Source of the DNA: Nitrospirota bacterium
Lineage (GTDB): Bacteria; Nitrospirota; Leptospirillia; Leptospirillales; Leptospirillaceae
Assembly: GCA_021826965.1 (NCBI GenBank)
Contig: JAKAYA010000004.1
Coordinates: forward strand, 38,629 to 102,628
Direction: 5' to 3'
DNA length: 64,000 bases
Shown in pieces: positions 41,461 to 50,482 of this stretch. The translations under genes were made by a program, and so were the position numbers. The stretch's first letter is position 1; each line of letters begins with the position of its first letter. The notes beneath the pieces were generated by a model. It searched no databases, was not told the origin of the DNA, and saw only the letters and a list, made by a program, of their open reading frames with translations.

Positions 41461-42870
41461 TCATCGGACCGGATTTGGCGAACCGGCCTTGCCGAATTCC
41501 CGGAGGGATTCCGCAAGGATATCTCCCATGAGAGTCAGGTCGTCCACGCCGATCGAGAGGGGCGGGATGAGATAAAGCGTGTTTGTCAGGGGACGGACGA
41601 TCAGTCCAAGAGATTGGGCTTTTCGCTCGATTCCGGTCATCGTTTCCCGGCTGGCGGGAATCTTCCGGGATCCGTCGGCAAAGACGTCCAGGGCGAAGAC
41701 GAGCCCGATCGAACGGATGTTTCCCACGAAAGGCAGGTTGGCCAAGTTTCTTTCGAGGACTTCGAAGACGGTTCTTTTCCCGCCAATAGCCGAAATATGG
41801 CACCCTTCCTCCAGGGTCCCGAGGGTCGCCCGCGCGGCCGCCACTGCCAGAGGGTTGGCGGTATAGCTGTGTCCGTGGTAGAAAATTCCGGGGTCTTCCC
41901 GGAGACGCCGATACGTTTCCTCGCTGAACAGGGTGATGGCCAGAGGAAGATATCCCCCTGTCAGTCCTTTCCCCGCGCAGAGAAAATCGGGAACGACCTT
42001 TTCAAGTTGGCAGGCAAAGAGGGCCCCGGTCCGTCCAAATCCGGTCGCCACTTCGTCCAGGATCAGGGGAATTTCCTCTTCCCGGGCCGCCTGTGCGATG
42101 CGGGTCAGGTATCCTTCGGGCCAGACGATCATGCCGCCGGCGGCCTGGAGTCGGGGTTCGAGGATGACGGCGGCCAGTTCCGGCGCATGTTCGCGGACCG
42201 TCCGGACGGCCACGTCGGCGCAGTCGATCGAACAGCGATCCCGGGAGAGGCCGAGCGGGCAGGAGAAGCAGTCAGGAGCAGGTGCTTTCAGCGATTCCTG
42301 CGAAAGGGGATAGAAGGGAGCGTGAAAGCGGTCGATACCTCCGATGCCGACGGCTCCCAGGGTGTCGCCGTGATAGGCTCGTTCCAGGGAGAAGAAGCGG
42401 CGTGCGCCAGGATGTGTTTTTCTCCGGAGAAGAAAGGCCAGTTTCAGAGCGATTTCAACGGATGTCGATCCATTGTCGGAATAGAAGACGCGCTTGAGGT
42501 TTCCCGGGGCGAGACGCGCCAGGTCTTCCGCCAGCCGGATTCCCCCTTCGTGGGTAAGTCCCAGGAAAGTGGTGTGGGCGATCTTTTCCAACTGCTCCCG
42601 TATGGCCCGGTCGATAGCCGGATGGCGGTGGCCCAGAAGATTGACCCAGAGGGACGAGGTTCCATCCAGATAGGCATTTCCCCGATCGTCGAAGATCCGG
42701 GCCCCCTCTCCACCGGCAATGATCATCGGGGTGCCGGTTTCCCATTCGGCAATGGGCGTAAAGGGATGCAGGATCCACTGCTTGTCCAGCGAGCCGAGAT
42801 CCATCGGCGCATCAGAACGAGTGAAAGACGCGGTTTTTTGTCCCGGATCTCCGGGAGAGCCGGTTTGCAT
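41461..42870 (-). CDS. bioA: Adenosylmethionine-8-amino-7-oxononanoate aminotransferase
   Basis: PLP-dependent transaminase making 7,8-diaminopelargonate in biotin synthesis, with S-adenosylmethionine as amino donor. The 469-aa form contains WILHPFTPIAEW at the N-terminus, DGTSSLWVNLLGHRHPAID, YSDNGSTSVEIALKLAF, YHGDTLGAVGIGG, LDEVATGFGRTG and the Schiff-base Lys in LCAGKGLTGGYLPLA, all typical of BioA. ATG 42870 has GGAG 8 nt upstream; ATG 42804 without a ribosome-binding site would give 447 aa, closer to usual. No other bio gene is nearby. The start is 12 nt from a divergent start. Confidence 0.9.
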   Translation of the reverse strand: MQTGSPGDPGQKTASFTRSDAPMDLGSLDKQWILHPFTPIAEWETGTPMIIAGGEGARIFDDRGNAYLDGTSSLWVNLLGHRHPAIDRAIREQLEKIAHTTFLGLTHEGGIRLAEDLARLAPGNLKRVFYSDNGSTSVEIALKLAFLLRRKTHPGARRFFSLERAYHGDTLGAVGIGGIDRFHAPFYPLSQESLKAPAPDCFSCPLGLSRDRCSIDCADVAVRTVREHAPELAAVILEPRLQAAGGMIVWPEGYLTRIAQAAREEEIPLILDEVATGFGRTGALFACQLEKVVPDFLCAGKGLTGGYLPLAITLFSEETYRRLREDPGIFYHGHSYTANPLAVAAARATLGTLEEGCHISAIGGKRTVFEVLERNLANLPFVGNIRSIGLVFALDVFADGSRKIPASRETMTGIERKAQSLGLIVRPLTNTLYLIPPLSIGVDDLTLMGDILAESLREFGKAGSPNPVR

Positions 42871-42882
42871 AAGGCGGTCTCC

Positions 42883-43818
42883 ATGACAACGTTTCAGTCT
42901 TCTGGCCAATCTCCAGGGCAACCGGCAGACGGGCGGACCGGAAATCCGGTTGGCAGCCTCCAGCCGGATCCCATTTTCCCCGAAAAGATACGGGAAGGAT
43001 TTGTGCTGGTCCTGTCGGGAGGGGTGATCCGGGGAGCGGGCCATCTCGGTTTTCTGGCGGCGTGCCGGGAATACAACCTCCCGGTTCGGGGAGTGGTGGG
43101 AACCAGTGCGGGAGCCATTGCCGGAGCCGTCTTCCAGTCCGGGAAGTTTAGCATAGAAGACGCGCAAAAACGACTGAAAACCTTGAGGCCATGGGATATG
43201 TTCCGGCTTCGTCCACGCATGGGAGGGTTTCTTGATTCCGGACATACGGCGGATTTGCTGGGAGAGATCATCGGACCCGATACGACGTTTTCCGATCTTC
43301 GCGGGCCTCTGGCCGTGGCGGCGGTCTCTCTGGAAACCCGGAATCTCGTCCTTCTGCAGCACGGGCCGGTCGCCCGGTCGGTTGCGGCCTCCAGCGCCCT
43401 GCCGCCATTTTTCAGCCCACTCCGTCTTGGCGGGATCCCTTATGTGGACGGAGGACTTCTCTCCGTCTTGCCGGTCATGGCGGCGCGCACGCTCTACCCG
43501 GAAGCGCCCCTGGTCGCCGTCAATGTGAACGACCGGGAAGACAGGCAGACGGTACCGGGGGTCTCTGCCTGGCTCGAATACGGACCCTCCCGGGGGACCG
43601 GTCGACCGATTTCATGGAACATGTTTTTTCATCCCTTTTTGTCTTTGGGAATGGAACTTCTGTGGATCACCCGGATGGAGTCGTCTTTTTCCGACTGGTA
43701 TGTGGGCATTTCCGCCGGACGCTATTCTTTGCTGGACCGGGGAAATCTGGACCGGATCTTCCGATTGGGTTATGATTCCGGAGTAAGGTTTTCCTCGAAT
43801 TTTCGCCCGTTTTTATGA
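42883..43818 (+). CDS. Patatin-like phospholipase, RssA type
   Basis: A 311-aa serine hydrolase. The oxyanion-hole motif LSGGVIRGAGHLG, nucleophile motif GTSAGAIAGA and DGG (in YVDGGLLSVLP) form the Ser/Asp dyad site of bacterial patatin-like proteins. Ser is in GTSAG. The first 40 residues are Gly/Pro/Ser-rich and unconserved. ATG 42883 follows AAGGCGG. It is divergent from bioA with start codons about 12 nt apart. Could remodel phospholipids of the membrane; substrate is not known. Confidence 0.85.
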   Translation: MTTFQSSGQSPGQPADGRTGNPVGSLQPDPIFPEKIREGFVLVLSGGVIRGAGHLGFLAACREYNLPVRGVVGTSAGAIAGAVFQSGKFSIEDAQKRLKTLRPWDMFRLRPRMGGFLDSGHTADLLGEIIGPDTTFSDLRGPLAVAAVSLETRNLVLLQHGPVARSVAASSALPPFFSPLRLGGIPYVDGGLLSVLPVMAARTLYPEAPLVAVNVNDREDRQTVPGVSAWLEYGPSRGTGRPISWNMFFHPFLSLGMELLWITRMESSFSDWYVGISAGRYSLLDRGNLDRIFRLGYDSGVRFSSNFRPFL

Positions 43819-43834
43819 TTCCGCCGGAGTGAAA

Positions 43835-45238
43835 ATGTCCTCCGGCTCCATTCCGACATATCTGAAAGTCAGGAGCAGGATGTCCTCCTTGCCGCAAATT
43901 CGTATCAGGACGATGGGACCCGGAATGGCGCTTCCTCCCGGAGGGACTTCCCGTCTCCTTCCGGAACAGACCCTGAAGGGATTGCGCCTTCTGCTTTCGG
44001 GCCTTTTTTTTGTCTGTCTGTTCGACCTGCCTTTTTCCGAAGCGCTGAAAGAAATTTCCCTGACGGCCGGCTTCCTTCTCGGAACCGTTCTTGTCCTGGG
44101 GAAAGGGATGGCGCAGGACTTCTTCCGGGTCGCCTTCCGGACCGGATGGCCCGTCTTTCTCTTTGCCGGGGTGTCCCTCGCGTCCGGTCTTCATTCGATC
44201 AACCGCATGGAGGGGTTGCGGGGGTTCTGGGGCGATTACGAGAATCTGATGGCGTTTCTGTTTTTCGGAATTGGTGTCGCTCTTTGGGACAAAAGGGAAA
44301 AGGCCCGCGCATGGACGACGGCGGCACTTCTTCTGGGAACGGTTTTCGGGGCTTCGGTCGGCATCGCGCGGATGGTGCTGGAGCATCGGCCCTTTCTGGG
44401 AATGATGAATCTCGGCGACAAGAACTCCACGGCCCAATTCCTTTCGCTTTTGATGGTGATCGTGCTTTTCTTTTATCTGGACGGGTCCGGACGGGGACAG
44501 GTGTCGCGCTTTCCGGGACTGGCTCTTTCGGCTCTTCCGGCGTTGTCCGTTCTCCTTTTTCTGACGCGCAGCCGCACCTTTCTGGTTGCCGTTCCTCTGG
44601 CATTTTTGGTCATGATCGTCTTCATGAAGGCCTGGAAGACCCTGTTTGTCCTTTTGGGAATCCTGGGCCTTGGCGCCATTGCCGCGATAGTGAGTCCGGT
44701 CATGCGATGGGAGATCCTGTCCCTTCACAGGCCGACGGCCGACGGATCCTTTACGAGCCGATACCCCACATGGGAAGGCGCCATCCGGATGTGGAAGGCC
44801 CATCCGTTTCTGGGGGTCGGTCCGGACAATTTCCATATGTCGAACATTCATGCCCTCTATCACTTGCCGGATTATGCCGCTCACGGGCATAATCTGTTCT
44901 TCAACCTCCTCGGAGAGTATGGTTCTCTGGGGGTGGCCGCTTTTGTCCTCTGGATCGCCGTCTGGATCCGTTCGGTCGGGACCGGAATTCGCGAAAACCG
45001 TCTCGGAAACAGCCATGTCGCCCTTCTTTCCGGTGTTCTGGTCCTCCTGCTGGTTGGCGGTATCACCCATCCGATGTGGGGCGGATCGACCTCCCTGATG
45101 CTGATGCTCGCCATGGTCCTCTCCCTTCGCCCTCTTTTTCCGGCCTTGTGTGCAGAAAAGCCCGCACGGTCTTCCGAGAGTGACGAAGCTCCCGGAAAAC
45201 CGCAGCTTGTCCCGAACCAACCCGAAGGAGTTCGATGA
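43835..45238 (+). CDS. waaL: O-antigen ligase/polymerase (WaaL/Wzy type)
   Basis: A 467-aa membrane protein with about ten to twelve hydrophobic helices (for example LLLSGLFFVCLFDLPF, LVAVPLAFLVMIVFMKAW). The periplasmic loop SRYPTWEGAIRMWKAHPFLG and GVGPDNF...HGHNLFFNLLGEYG is the O-antigen ligase domain, with the essential H-N and R motif. It transfers undecaprenyl-linked glycan to the lipid A core, or polymerises it. ATG 43835 follows GGAG; GTG 43829 is an alternative. Its stop overlaps the PIN-domain gene by ATGA. Confidence 0.8.
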   Translation: MSSGSIPTYLKVRSRMSSLPQIRIRTMGPGMALPPGGTSRLLPEQTLKGLRLLLSGLFFVCLFDLPFSEALKEISLTAGFLLGTVLVLGKGMAQDFFRVAFRTGWPVFLFAGVSLASGLHSINRMEGLRGFWGDYENLMAFLFFGIGVALWDKREKARAWTTAALLLGTVFGASVGIARMVLEHRPFLGMMNLGDKNSTAQFLSLLMVIVLFFYLDGSGRGQVSRFPGLALSALPALSVLLFLTRSRTFLVAVPLAFLVMIVFMKAWKTLFVLLGILGLGAIAAIVSPVMRWEILSLHRPTADGSFTSRYPTWEGAIRMWKAHPFLGVGPDNFHMSNIHALYHLPDYAAHGHNLFFNLLGEYGSLGVAAFVLWIAVWIRSVGTGIRENRLGNSHVALLSGVLVLLLVGGITHPMWGGSTSLMLMLAMVLSLRPLFPALCAEKPARSSESDEAPGKPQLVPNQPEGVR

Positions 45239-46290
45239 ACCGCTCGATGATTACCCAGCTGTTGTTCCTGGTCATAACGGCCGTGGCGGGGATCTATGTC
45301 TTTACCGTGATCCGGGGAGAGGCCTGGCCCGTGGGACTGGGGATCGGAATGGCGGTCGGCGGATTTGCCATCCTGGTCCAGTACCTTTTCGGGCGTTTCT
45401 CCCTCCGGATCGTTCTGGGAGGACTTGTGGGGCTGTATGGCGGCCTGATTGCCGGTGGCCTGCTGACCTATTCCACGGGAACCCTGTTTCACATGACTCT
45501 CGACCAGACGGCTCCGATGGATATTTTTATCGGCCTGATCATGGGGTATTTCGGGATGGTGACCGGCATCCGGGCCGGAAGGGAGTTCCAGCACGCGGGT
45601 TCGATCCTGTCCTTCTGGCTTGAAGGGTACCGGGCGATTCCGCCCAAGATTCTGGACACCAGCGTCATCATCGACGGGCGCATCGCGGATATCTGCTCGA
45701 CGGGGTTTCTGGAAGGGGTGTTCTATCTTCCCCAGTTCGTGATCCTGGAGCTTCAGTACATCGCCGATTCCCCCGACAGCATGAAAAGGGCCCGGGGACG
45801 ACGGGGGCTCGACGTCCTGCAAAGGATGCGCACCATGTCCCAGATCAAGGTCCATATCACCGACGAGGATTTTCCGCACATCAAGGACGTGGACGCGAAA
45901 CTCGTGGCTCTTGCGCGCCGGATGAAGGCCCGGATCATCACGAACGATCTGAATCTGAACAAGGTGGCGGAGCTTCAGGGAGTCCGTGTGCTGAACATCA
46001 ATGATCTGGCGAATGCCGTCAAACCCGTTGTCCTCCCGGGAGAAGTCATGCGGATTTATCTCGTGAAGGAAGGGAAGGAACACGGTCAGGCCATCGCCTA
46101 TCTGGATGACGGAACGATGATTGTCGTGGACAATGCCCGGAAATCCATCGGGAAAAACGTGGACGTGGTCGTGACCTCCGTTTTGCAGACGTCGGCCGGA
46201 CGGATGATTTTCGGAAAACTCAAGGAAGACGGAGACCTTCTTCGGGACAGGACCGCCGATGCCCCGATTGGAGAGGGGACATCGCTTTGA
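45235..46290 (+). CDS. PIN/TRAM-domain membrane protein (YacL family)
   Basis: A 351-aa protein with four N-terminal transmembrane helices (about 1-115), then a PIN nuclease domain opening KILDTSVIIDGRIADI (first catalytic Asp) and a later DAKLVALARRMKARIITNDLNL with further acids, then a TRAM domain (VLPGEVMRIYLVKEGKEHGQ). This is the YacL-type architecture, often next to ispD, as here. Nuclease activity is expected from the acidic residues, but the biological target is not known. It overlaps waaL by 4 bp and ispDF by TTGA. Confidence 0.92.
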   Translation: MNRSMITQLLFLVITAVAGIYVFTVIRGEAWPVGLGIGMAVGGFAILVQYLFGRFSLRIVLGGLVGLYGGLIAGGLLTYSTGTLFHMTLDQTAPMDIFIGLIMGYFGMVTGIRAGREFQHAGSILSFWLEGYRAIPPKILDTSVIIDGRIADICSTGFLEGVFYLPQFVILELQYIADSPDSMKRARGRRGLDVLQRMRTMSQIKVHITDEDFPHIKDVDAKLVALARRMKARIITNDLNLNKVAELQGVRVLNINDLANAVKPVVLPGEVMRIYLVKEGKEHGQAIAYLDDGTMIVVDNARKSIGKNVDVVVTSVLQTSAGRMIFGKLKEDGDLLRDRTADAPIGEGTSL

Positions 46291-47582
46291 GCTCTTTTGG
46301 CGGCCGGACGGTCGCAGTCGTGATGGCGGCCGGCGGAAAGGGAACCCGCATGGGAGGGGAGCGACCCAAGCAATTTCTTTTGCTGGGTGGAAAACCCCTC
46401 TTTGTCCATGCACTTCTGGTCTGCCTGGCCCACACCTCCATCGGCCGGGTTCTCCTGGGCGTTCCCCGGGAGTTTCTGGAGGTAAGCCGGAGATTGCTCG
46501 AACAGTTTGTTCCAGTCGAAAAAGGGTTGGAGCGGGTCCATATCTATGAAGGAGGCCGGCGCCGTCAGGACACGGTGGCCCTGGGTGTCCGGCTCCTGGA
46601 ATCTTTTCCGGACATCCGCTCGGTCATGGTCCATGATGCCGCCCGCCCGTTTCTGTCCGGAGAAATCCTCGACCGTGCGGCCGGAGCCCTTCAGGAAGGA
46701 AAGGCTTTCGGAGTGGGGATACCGGTCAGCGACACCCTGTGGGAGAAGGAGGGGATTTCGGATGGGATGCCGATCTCCGGTATCGTCGGCCGGGAAAGGG
46801 TTGTCCGCGCCCAGACCCCCCAGGGAAGTCCGCTCTCGCTCTTTCTGGAGGCTCTCGAGCGGGCCGGGAGATCGGGCGATCCGGATTTCACGGATGAAGC
46901 CGGTCTCCTTCTCTGGGCCGGTTATCCGGTCGAAATCGTTCAGGGGGAAGAGAATAACCGCAAGATCACTACGCCCGAAGACCTGGCGTGGGCGGAAGAG
47001 CACATTCTGTTTGGAAAGGGGATCCGGTCGGTGCAACAGGATAATCCTTCTCCTCTGATCCCTGGTCCTCGCTGGCCAAGGGTCGGACAAGGGATAGACG
47101 TCCATCCGTTTGAGGACGGGAGGGAACTTTGGCTCGGAGGTGTCCGGATCCCCCATCCGCGAGGTCTTGCTGGACACTCCGATGCCGATGCCGTCATCCA
47201 CGCGCTTTGCGATGCCTTGCTGGGTGCCGTGGGGGAGGGGGACATCGGACGTCACTTTCCTCCGTCCGACGAACGCTTCCGGGGCCAGCGGAGCCTGTTC
47301 TTTCTGGAAGCCATCGTCGGAATGCTGCACCAGAAAGGGTACGCCCCTTTCCAGGCGGATTTGACAATCGTGGCGGAGCGACCGAAAATTTCTCCTCATG
47401 CGGAGAAAATGCGGGTGGTGCTGGCGCAGGCCCTCGGGGTTTCCCCCCAGGACATCAGCATCAAGGCCACAACGAGCGAAAAGCTGGGATTTACCGGACG
47501 GGAGGAAGGATTGATGGCATTGGCCGTGGCGACGGTCGTCCCGACAGGAGACGGAAGGGAGGAAGTGCGCTCCCATGCATGA
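46287..47582 (+). CDS. ispDF: Bifunctional MEP cytidylyltransferase / MECDP synthase
   Basis: Two steps of the non-mevalonate isoprenoid pathway in one 431-aa polypeptide. IspD part (about 1-245): VVMAAGGKGTRMGGERPKQF with HDAARPF, catalysing CTP attachment to 2-C-methylerythritol 4-phosphate. IspF part (about 270-431): RVGQGIDVHPFEDG with the Asp/His zinc ligands, LAGHSDADAVIHALCDALLG, GDIGRHFPPSD and the C-terminal ISIKATTSEKLGFTGREEG. TTG start at 46287 overlaps the previous stop (TTGA). Supplies undecaprenyl precursors for envelope glycans among others. Confidence 0.95.
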   Translation: MSSFGGRTVAVVMAAGGKGTRMGGERPKQFLLLGGKPLFVHALLVCLAHTSIGRVLLGVPREFLEVSRRLLEQFVPVEKGLERVHIYEGGRRRQDTVALGVRLLESFPDIRSVMVHDAARPFLSGEILDRAAGALQEGKAFGVGIPVSDTLWEKEGISDGMPISGIVGRERVVRAQTPQGSPLSLFLEALERAGRSGDPDFTDEAGLLLWAGYPVEIVQGEENNRKITTPEDLAWAEEHILFGKGIRSVQQDNPSPLIPGPRWPRVGQGIDVHPFEDGRELWLGGVRIPHPRGLAGHSDADAVIHALCDALLGAVGEGDIGRHFPPSDERFRGQRSLFFLEAIVGMLHQKGYAPFQADLTIVAERPKISPHAEKMRVVLAQALGVSPQDISIKATTSEKLGFTGREEGLMALAVATVVPTGDGREEVRSHA

Positions 47583-48279
47583 ACCCCTGTCCGATCTCTC
47601 CTCCAGACGCGGTTTCGTACCGATGAGGAAGGCGCTGGTGCGCGATTTTCAGGCCATTTTTGAACGGGATCCGGCATCGCGCTCCCGACTCGAGGTGTTC
47701 CTGACCTATCCCGGCTTTCATGCCATCGTTCTTCACCGGGTCGCCCATCTTTTTCATCTCGGAGGGTGGAAGCTAGTCGCTCGCCTGATTTCCGCCTTCT
47801 CCCGCTTTCTGACCGGGATCGAGATCCATCCGGGGGCCCGGATCGGTCCGGGTTTTTTCATTGATCACGGGATGGGAGTGGTCATCGGGGAGACAACCGA
47901 AATCGGGGAAGATGTCACTCTTTTTCAGGGAGTGAGCCTCGGAGGAAACGGCAAAGATCGCGGACAGAAGCGCCATCCGACGCTCGGAAACCACGTCCTG
48001 GTCGGAGCCGGAGCCAAAATTCTGGGGAACATCCGGATCGGGGAAGGCGTCCGTGTAGGGTCCAACGCCGTGGTCCTCCAGTCCATCCCGGCGCACTGCA
48101 CGGTCGTGGGAATCCCCGGGAGGGTGGTCCGTACGAAGGAAAAAGGCTATCCGGAGACCTTTCTCGATCATCAGGACATGCCGGATCCTTTTCTTGAGCG
48201 GATTGAAAGCTTGGAGAAAATCATCTCGGACCTGCGGGAAGAACTCGATTCGGCCAGAAACAGCCGGATCAAGCACTAG
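47575..48279 (+). CDS. cysE: Serine O-acetyltransferase
   Basis: Makes O-acetylserine for cysteine synthesis. The 234-aa short (EpsC) form has the N-terminal helical region and a left-handed beta-helix: IHPGARIGPGFFIDHGMGVV, IGETTEIGEDVTLFQGVSLGG, KRHPTLGNHVLVGAGAKILG, with the catalytic His/Asp in the DHG region. C-terminal coiled tail (IESLEKIISDLREELDS). ATG overlaps ispDF by 8 bp. The gene is in a housekeeping stretch and not obviously linked to glycan synthesis. Confidence 0.92.
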   Translation: MHEPLSDLSSRRGFVPMRKALVRDFQAIFERDPASRSRLEVFLTYPGFHAIVLHRVAHLFHLGGWKLVARLISAFSRFLTGIEIHPGARIGPGFFIDHGMGVVIGETTEIGEDVTLFQGVSLGGNGKDRGQKRHPTLGNHVLVGAGAKILGNIRIGEGVRVGSNAVVLQSIPAHCTVVGIPGRVVRTKEKGYPETFLDHQDMPDPFLERIESLEKIISDLREELDSARNSRIKH

Positions 48280-48293
48280 GACACTCCCGGACA

Positions 48294-48845
48294 TTGGACA
48301 ACTTTCTGCAGACTCTCGATTTTGCCCTTTACCGCGACGTTCTTTTTGCTCCCCATCCGGACTGGCTGAATACCGGCATGCTTTATATCACCAATCCACG
48401 AAACTTCTTTCTGGCGATCGGTGTGGCGGCCGCGTTCCTTGGGGTCCGATTCGGTCTGAAAGGACGATTCCTCCTTCTGTGCGCCGCCCTGAGCGTGGCG
48501 ATCACGGACCCGCTTTCGAGCCGTGTCCTGAAGGCCCTGTTTCAACGGCAGCGTCCCTGTCATCTGGTCCAGACCCCTCATCTTCTGGACGGTTGTTCGA
48601 ATTCTTGGTCTTTTCCCTCCTCCCATGCCGTCAACATTTTTTCCGAAGCCACCGTCATCGCCCTGATTTATCCGAAGGCGGGTCCATGGGCTTATCTCTT
48701 TGCCATGGCGGTCGGCGTCTCCCGGGTCTACATCGGAGTCCATTATCCTTTTGATGTTCTCGGAGGGGCTATGATCGGAACGACGGTGGGTTTTCTGATC
48801 GTGAAGGCAGCCGGAAAAATTCCTGTATTTCGGGGAGTCGTTTGA
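48294..48845 (+). CDS. PAP2-family membrane phosphatase
   Basis: A 183-aa protein of the phosphatidate phosphatase 2 family with five to six hydrophobic segments. Motifs: KALFQRQRPCHL (K-x6-RP), SFPSSHAVNIFSEAT (PSGH-type), and SRVYIGVHYPFDVLGGAMIG (SR-x5-H-x3-D). It would remove phosphate from a membrane lipid: undecaprenyl pyrophosphate (PgpB/BacA role), phosphatidylglycerol phosphate, or lipid A (LpxE-like). The following sugar-transferase genes favour a polyprenyl or lipid A substrate. TTG start at 48294, its ribosome-binding site weak. Confidence 0.87.
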   Translation: MDNFLQTLDFALYRDVLFAPHPDWLNTGMLYITNPRNFFLAIGVAAAFLGVRFGLKGRFLLLCAALSVAITDPLSSRVLKALFQRQRPCHLVQTPHLLDGCSNSWSFPSSHAVNIFSEATVIALIYPKAGPWAYLFAMAVGVSRVYIGVHYPFDVLGGAMIGTTVGFLIVKAAGKIPVFRGVV

Positions 48846-50482
48846 AGACCTCTCTCTCGCCGGAAAACAGGCCGAAGCGGTCTCATTTCCTGAACGGACC
48901 GGCCGGCATAGCACTTCTGATCGGTCTTCCCACCGTCCTGAGATTTTTTCTGGTAGGCCGCTTCGATCTGGGAAACGACGAGGCGCATTATTATATGTAC
49001 GCGGCTCATCCGGATTTCAGTTTCTTCGACCACCCGCTCATGATCGGCCTTCTGATTTCCCGGGGGATGGAGTGGTGGGGACACAGCGAGTTTGGCGTCC
49101 GGTTTTTCGCGCCGGTTCTCTTTCTCCTCTCCTCTCTGATCTTCTCCCTGATCGCCTGGAGGCTTTTCCCCTCCTGGAATTATGTGCTGACCGTTCTGGT
49201 GCTCCTGAATGCTGTTCCGCTCTTCGGGCTTCTCGGTTCGACACTGATGTTGCCGGACGATCCGTTGTCCGTTTTCTGGCTCTTGTATCTTCTGGTTTTC
49301 CTGGAAGCCGTCCGGGTTCTTCCCGGTGCCACCCCTCTCGGGAGAGCCGGAGTATGGGGTCTTCTCGGAGCCATCTTCGGTCTCGCCCTCCTGTCGAAGT
49401 ACAATGCAGTTCTTTTGCCTGTGATCACATTCGGTATCCTTTTGCGGGAAAAGACACTCCGGCCGATGCTCTGCGAACCGGGACCTTGGGCGGGACTGGT
49501 CCTTGGTTTCGTGATCGCCTGGCCGCTCTTCTACTGGAACTGGCTGCATCACGGAGCCTCCTTTCTCTTTCAGGTCCGCCACGGGATGGGGGGCTTTTCT
49601 TTCAATTGGGTTTCTTTTTATCAGATGGTTCTGGGACAAGTCGGATATGTATCCCCCATCCTGTGGGGGATGATTCTCGTCAGTTTTTTTATTTATGCCC
49701 GTTCCCTCCGCCGATCGGCCCGACCGGAGGAAAGGCTCCCGGAACGGATCGTGCTGTGGTTTTCCCTGGTCCCCCTTGTTTTTTTCAATTCCGTGGGGAT
49801 TTTTCACCCGATTCTTCCGCATTGGCCAGCACTTGGATACATGTCCGGCCTCCTTCTCCTGGGGGCTGTCTACCGGAGGTCTGGGCCCGGGTCTTTCCGG
49901 CGATGGACTCGGGCGGGTGTCGTTCTGGGCATCGGAATGACGATGCTGGTTCTCCTGCAGGTCACGACGAATTTTTTCGTTCTCCCCGAAAAGGTTCCCG
50001 ACAAGGTTCTCCTGACGGGTTCCTTTCCGTATTTACGGGCCCGATACCGGCCGGTTCCCCGATGGGTGGACATCACGAACGATCTCTTCGGATTCAAGCG
50101 TCTTGCCCGCCATCTTCAACGGGAAGGGGATACGGATTCCGGGAAATGGGCGTTCTACGATTCCGATCATTTCAACACGGCCGACGAACTGGCCTTTTAC
50201 CTTCATGCGCCCGGAAGGACCCTGTGTCTCGAACCGGGGACTTCGCAGTTCGATTTCTGGACGTCCCCTTCCCAATTTTTGGGAAAGAACGGTATCTTTG
50301 TTTCAACGGACAAATATCCGACCGATCCCCGGACGCTCTATCCGGACGGGACCTTCCGGAAAATCGTTCCGGAGCCACCGTATGCCGTTTACCGGCGGGG
50401 TCATCTCGCCCGGATCTTCTACGTCTATCGGATGACCGGACTTGTGCACCTGCCCTGGCAGAAAGGAGAAAATCCCCCATGA
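48842..50482 (+). CDS. GT39-type (ArnT/PMT-like) membrane glycosyltransferase
   Basis: A 546-aa GT-C protein with ten or more transmembrane helices. The first lumenal loop carries NDEAHYYMYAAHPDFSFFDH (the D-E catalytic Asp-Glu region of ArnT/PMT enzymes), then FFDHPLMIGLL. Such enzymes move a sugar from undecaprenyl phosphate to lipid A or a protein in the periplasm. It is paralogous to the gene at 52511. TTG start overlaps the PAP2 stop (TTGA). A soluble periplasmic C-terminal part begins near residue 390. The lipid A-modifying role is inferred from context. Confidence 0.85.
   Translation: MKTSLSPENRPKRSHFLNGPAGIALLIGLPTVLRFFLVGRFDLGNDEAHYYMYAAHPDFSFFDHPLMIGLLISRGMEWWGHSEFGVRFFAPVLFLLSSLIFSLIAWRLFPSWNYVLTVLVLLNAVPLFGLLGSTLMLPDDPLSVFWLLYLLVFLEAVRVLPGATPLGRAGVWGLLGAIFGLALLSKYNAVLLPVITFGILLREKTLRPMLCEPGPWAGLVLGFVIAWPLFYWNWLHHGASFLFQVRHGMGGFSFNWVSFYQMVLGQVGYVSPILWGMILVSFFIYARSLRRSARPEERLPERIVLWFSLVPLVFFNSVGIFHPILPHWPALGYMSGLLLLGAVYRRSGPGSFRRWTRAGVVLGIGMTMLVLLQVTTNFFVLPEKVPDKVLLTGSFPYLRARYRPVPRWVDITNDLFGFKRLARHLQREGDTDSGKWAFYDSDHFNTADELAFYLHAPGRTLCLEPGTSQFDFWTSPSQFLGKNGIFVSTDKYPTDPRTLYPDGTFRKIVPEPPYAVYRRGHLARIFYVYRMTGLVHLPWQKGENPP

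Noticed and set aside
41614..42882. The patatin frame extends upstream as an open plus-strand frame opposite bioA
   Set aside because: The upstream part is antisense to the well supported bioA and resembles no protein; the gene starts at 42883.
49072..50478. The 50479 GT9 frame is open upstream through the GT39 gene
   Set aside because: The upstream part is a shadow of the GT-C gene in another frame. The ATG at 50479 has a good ribosome-binding site and the family N-terminus.
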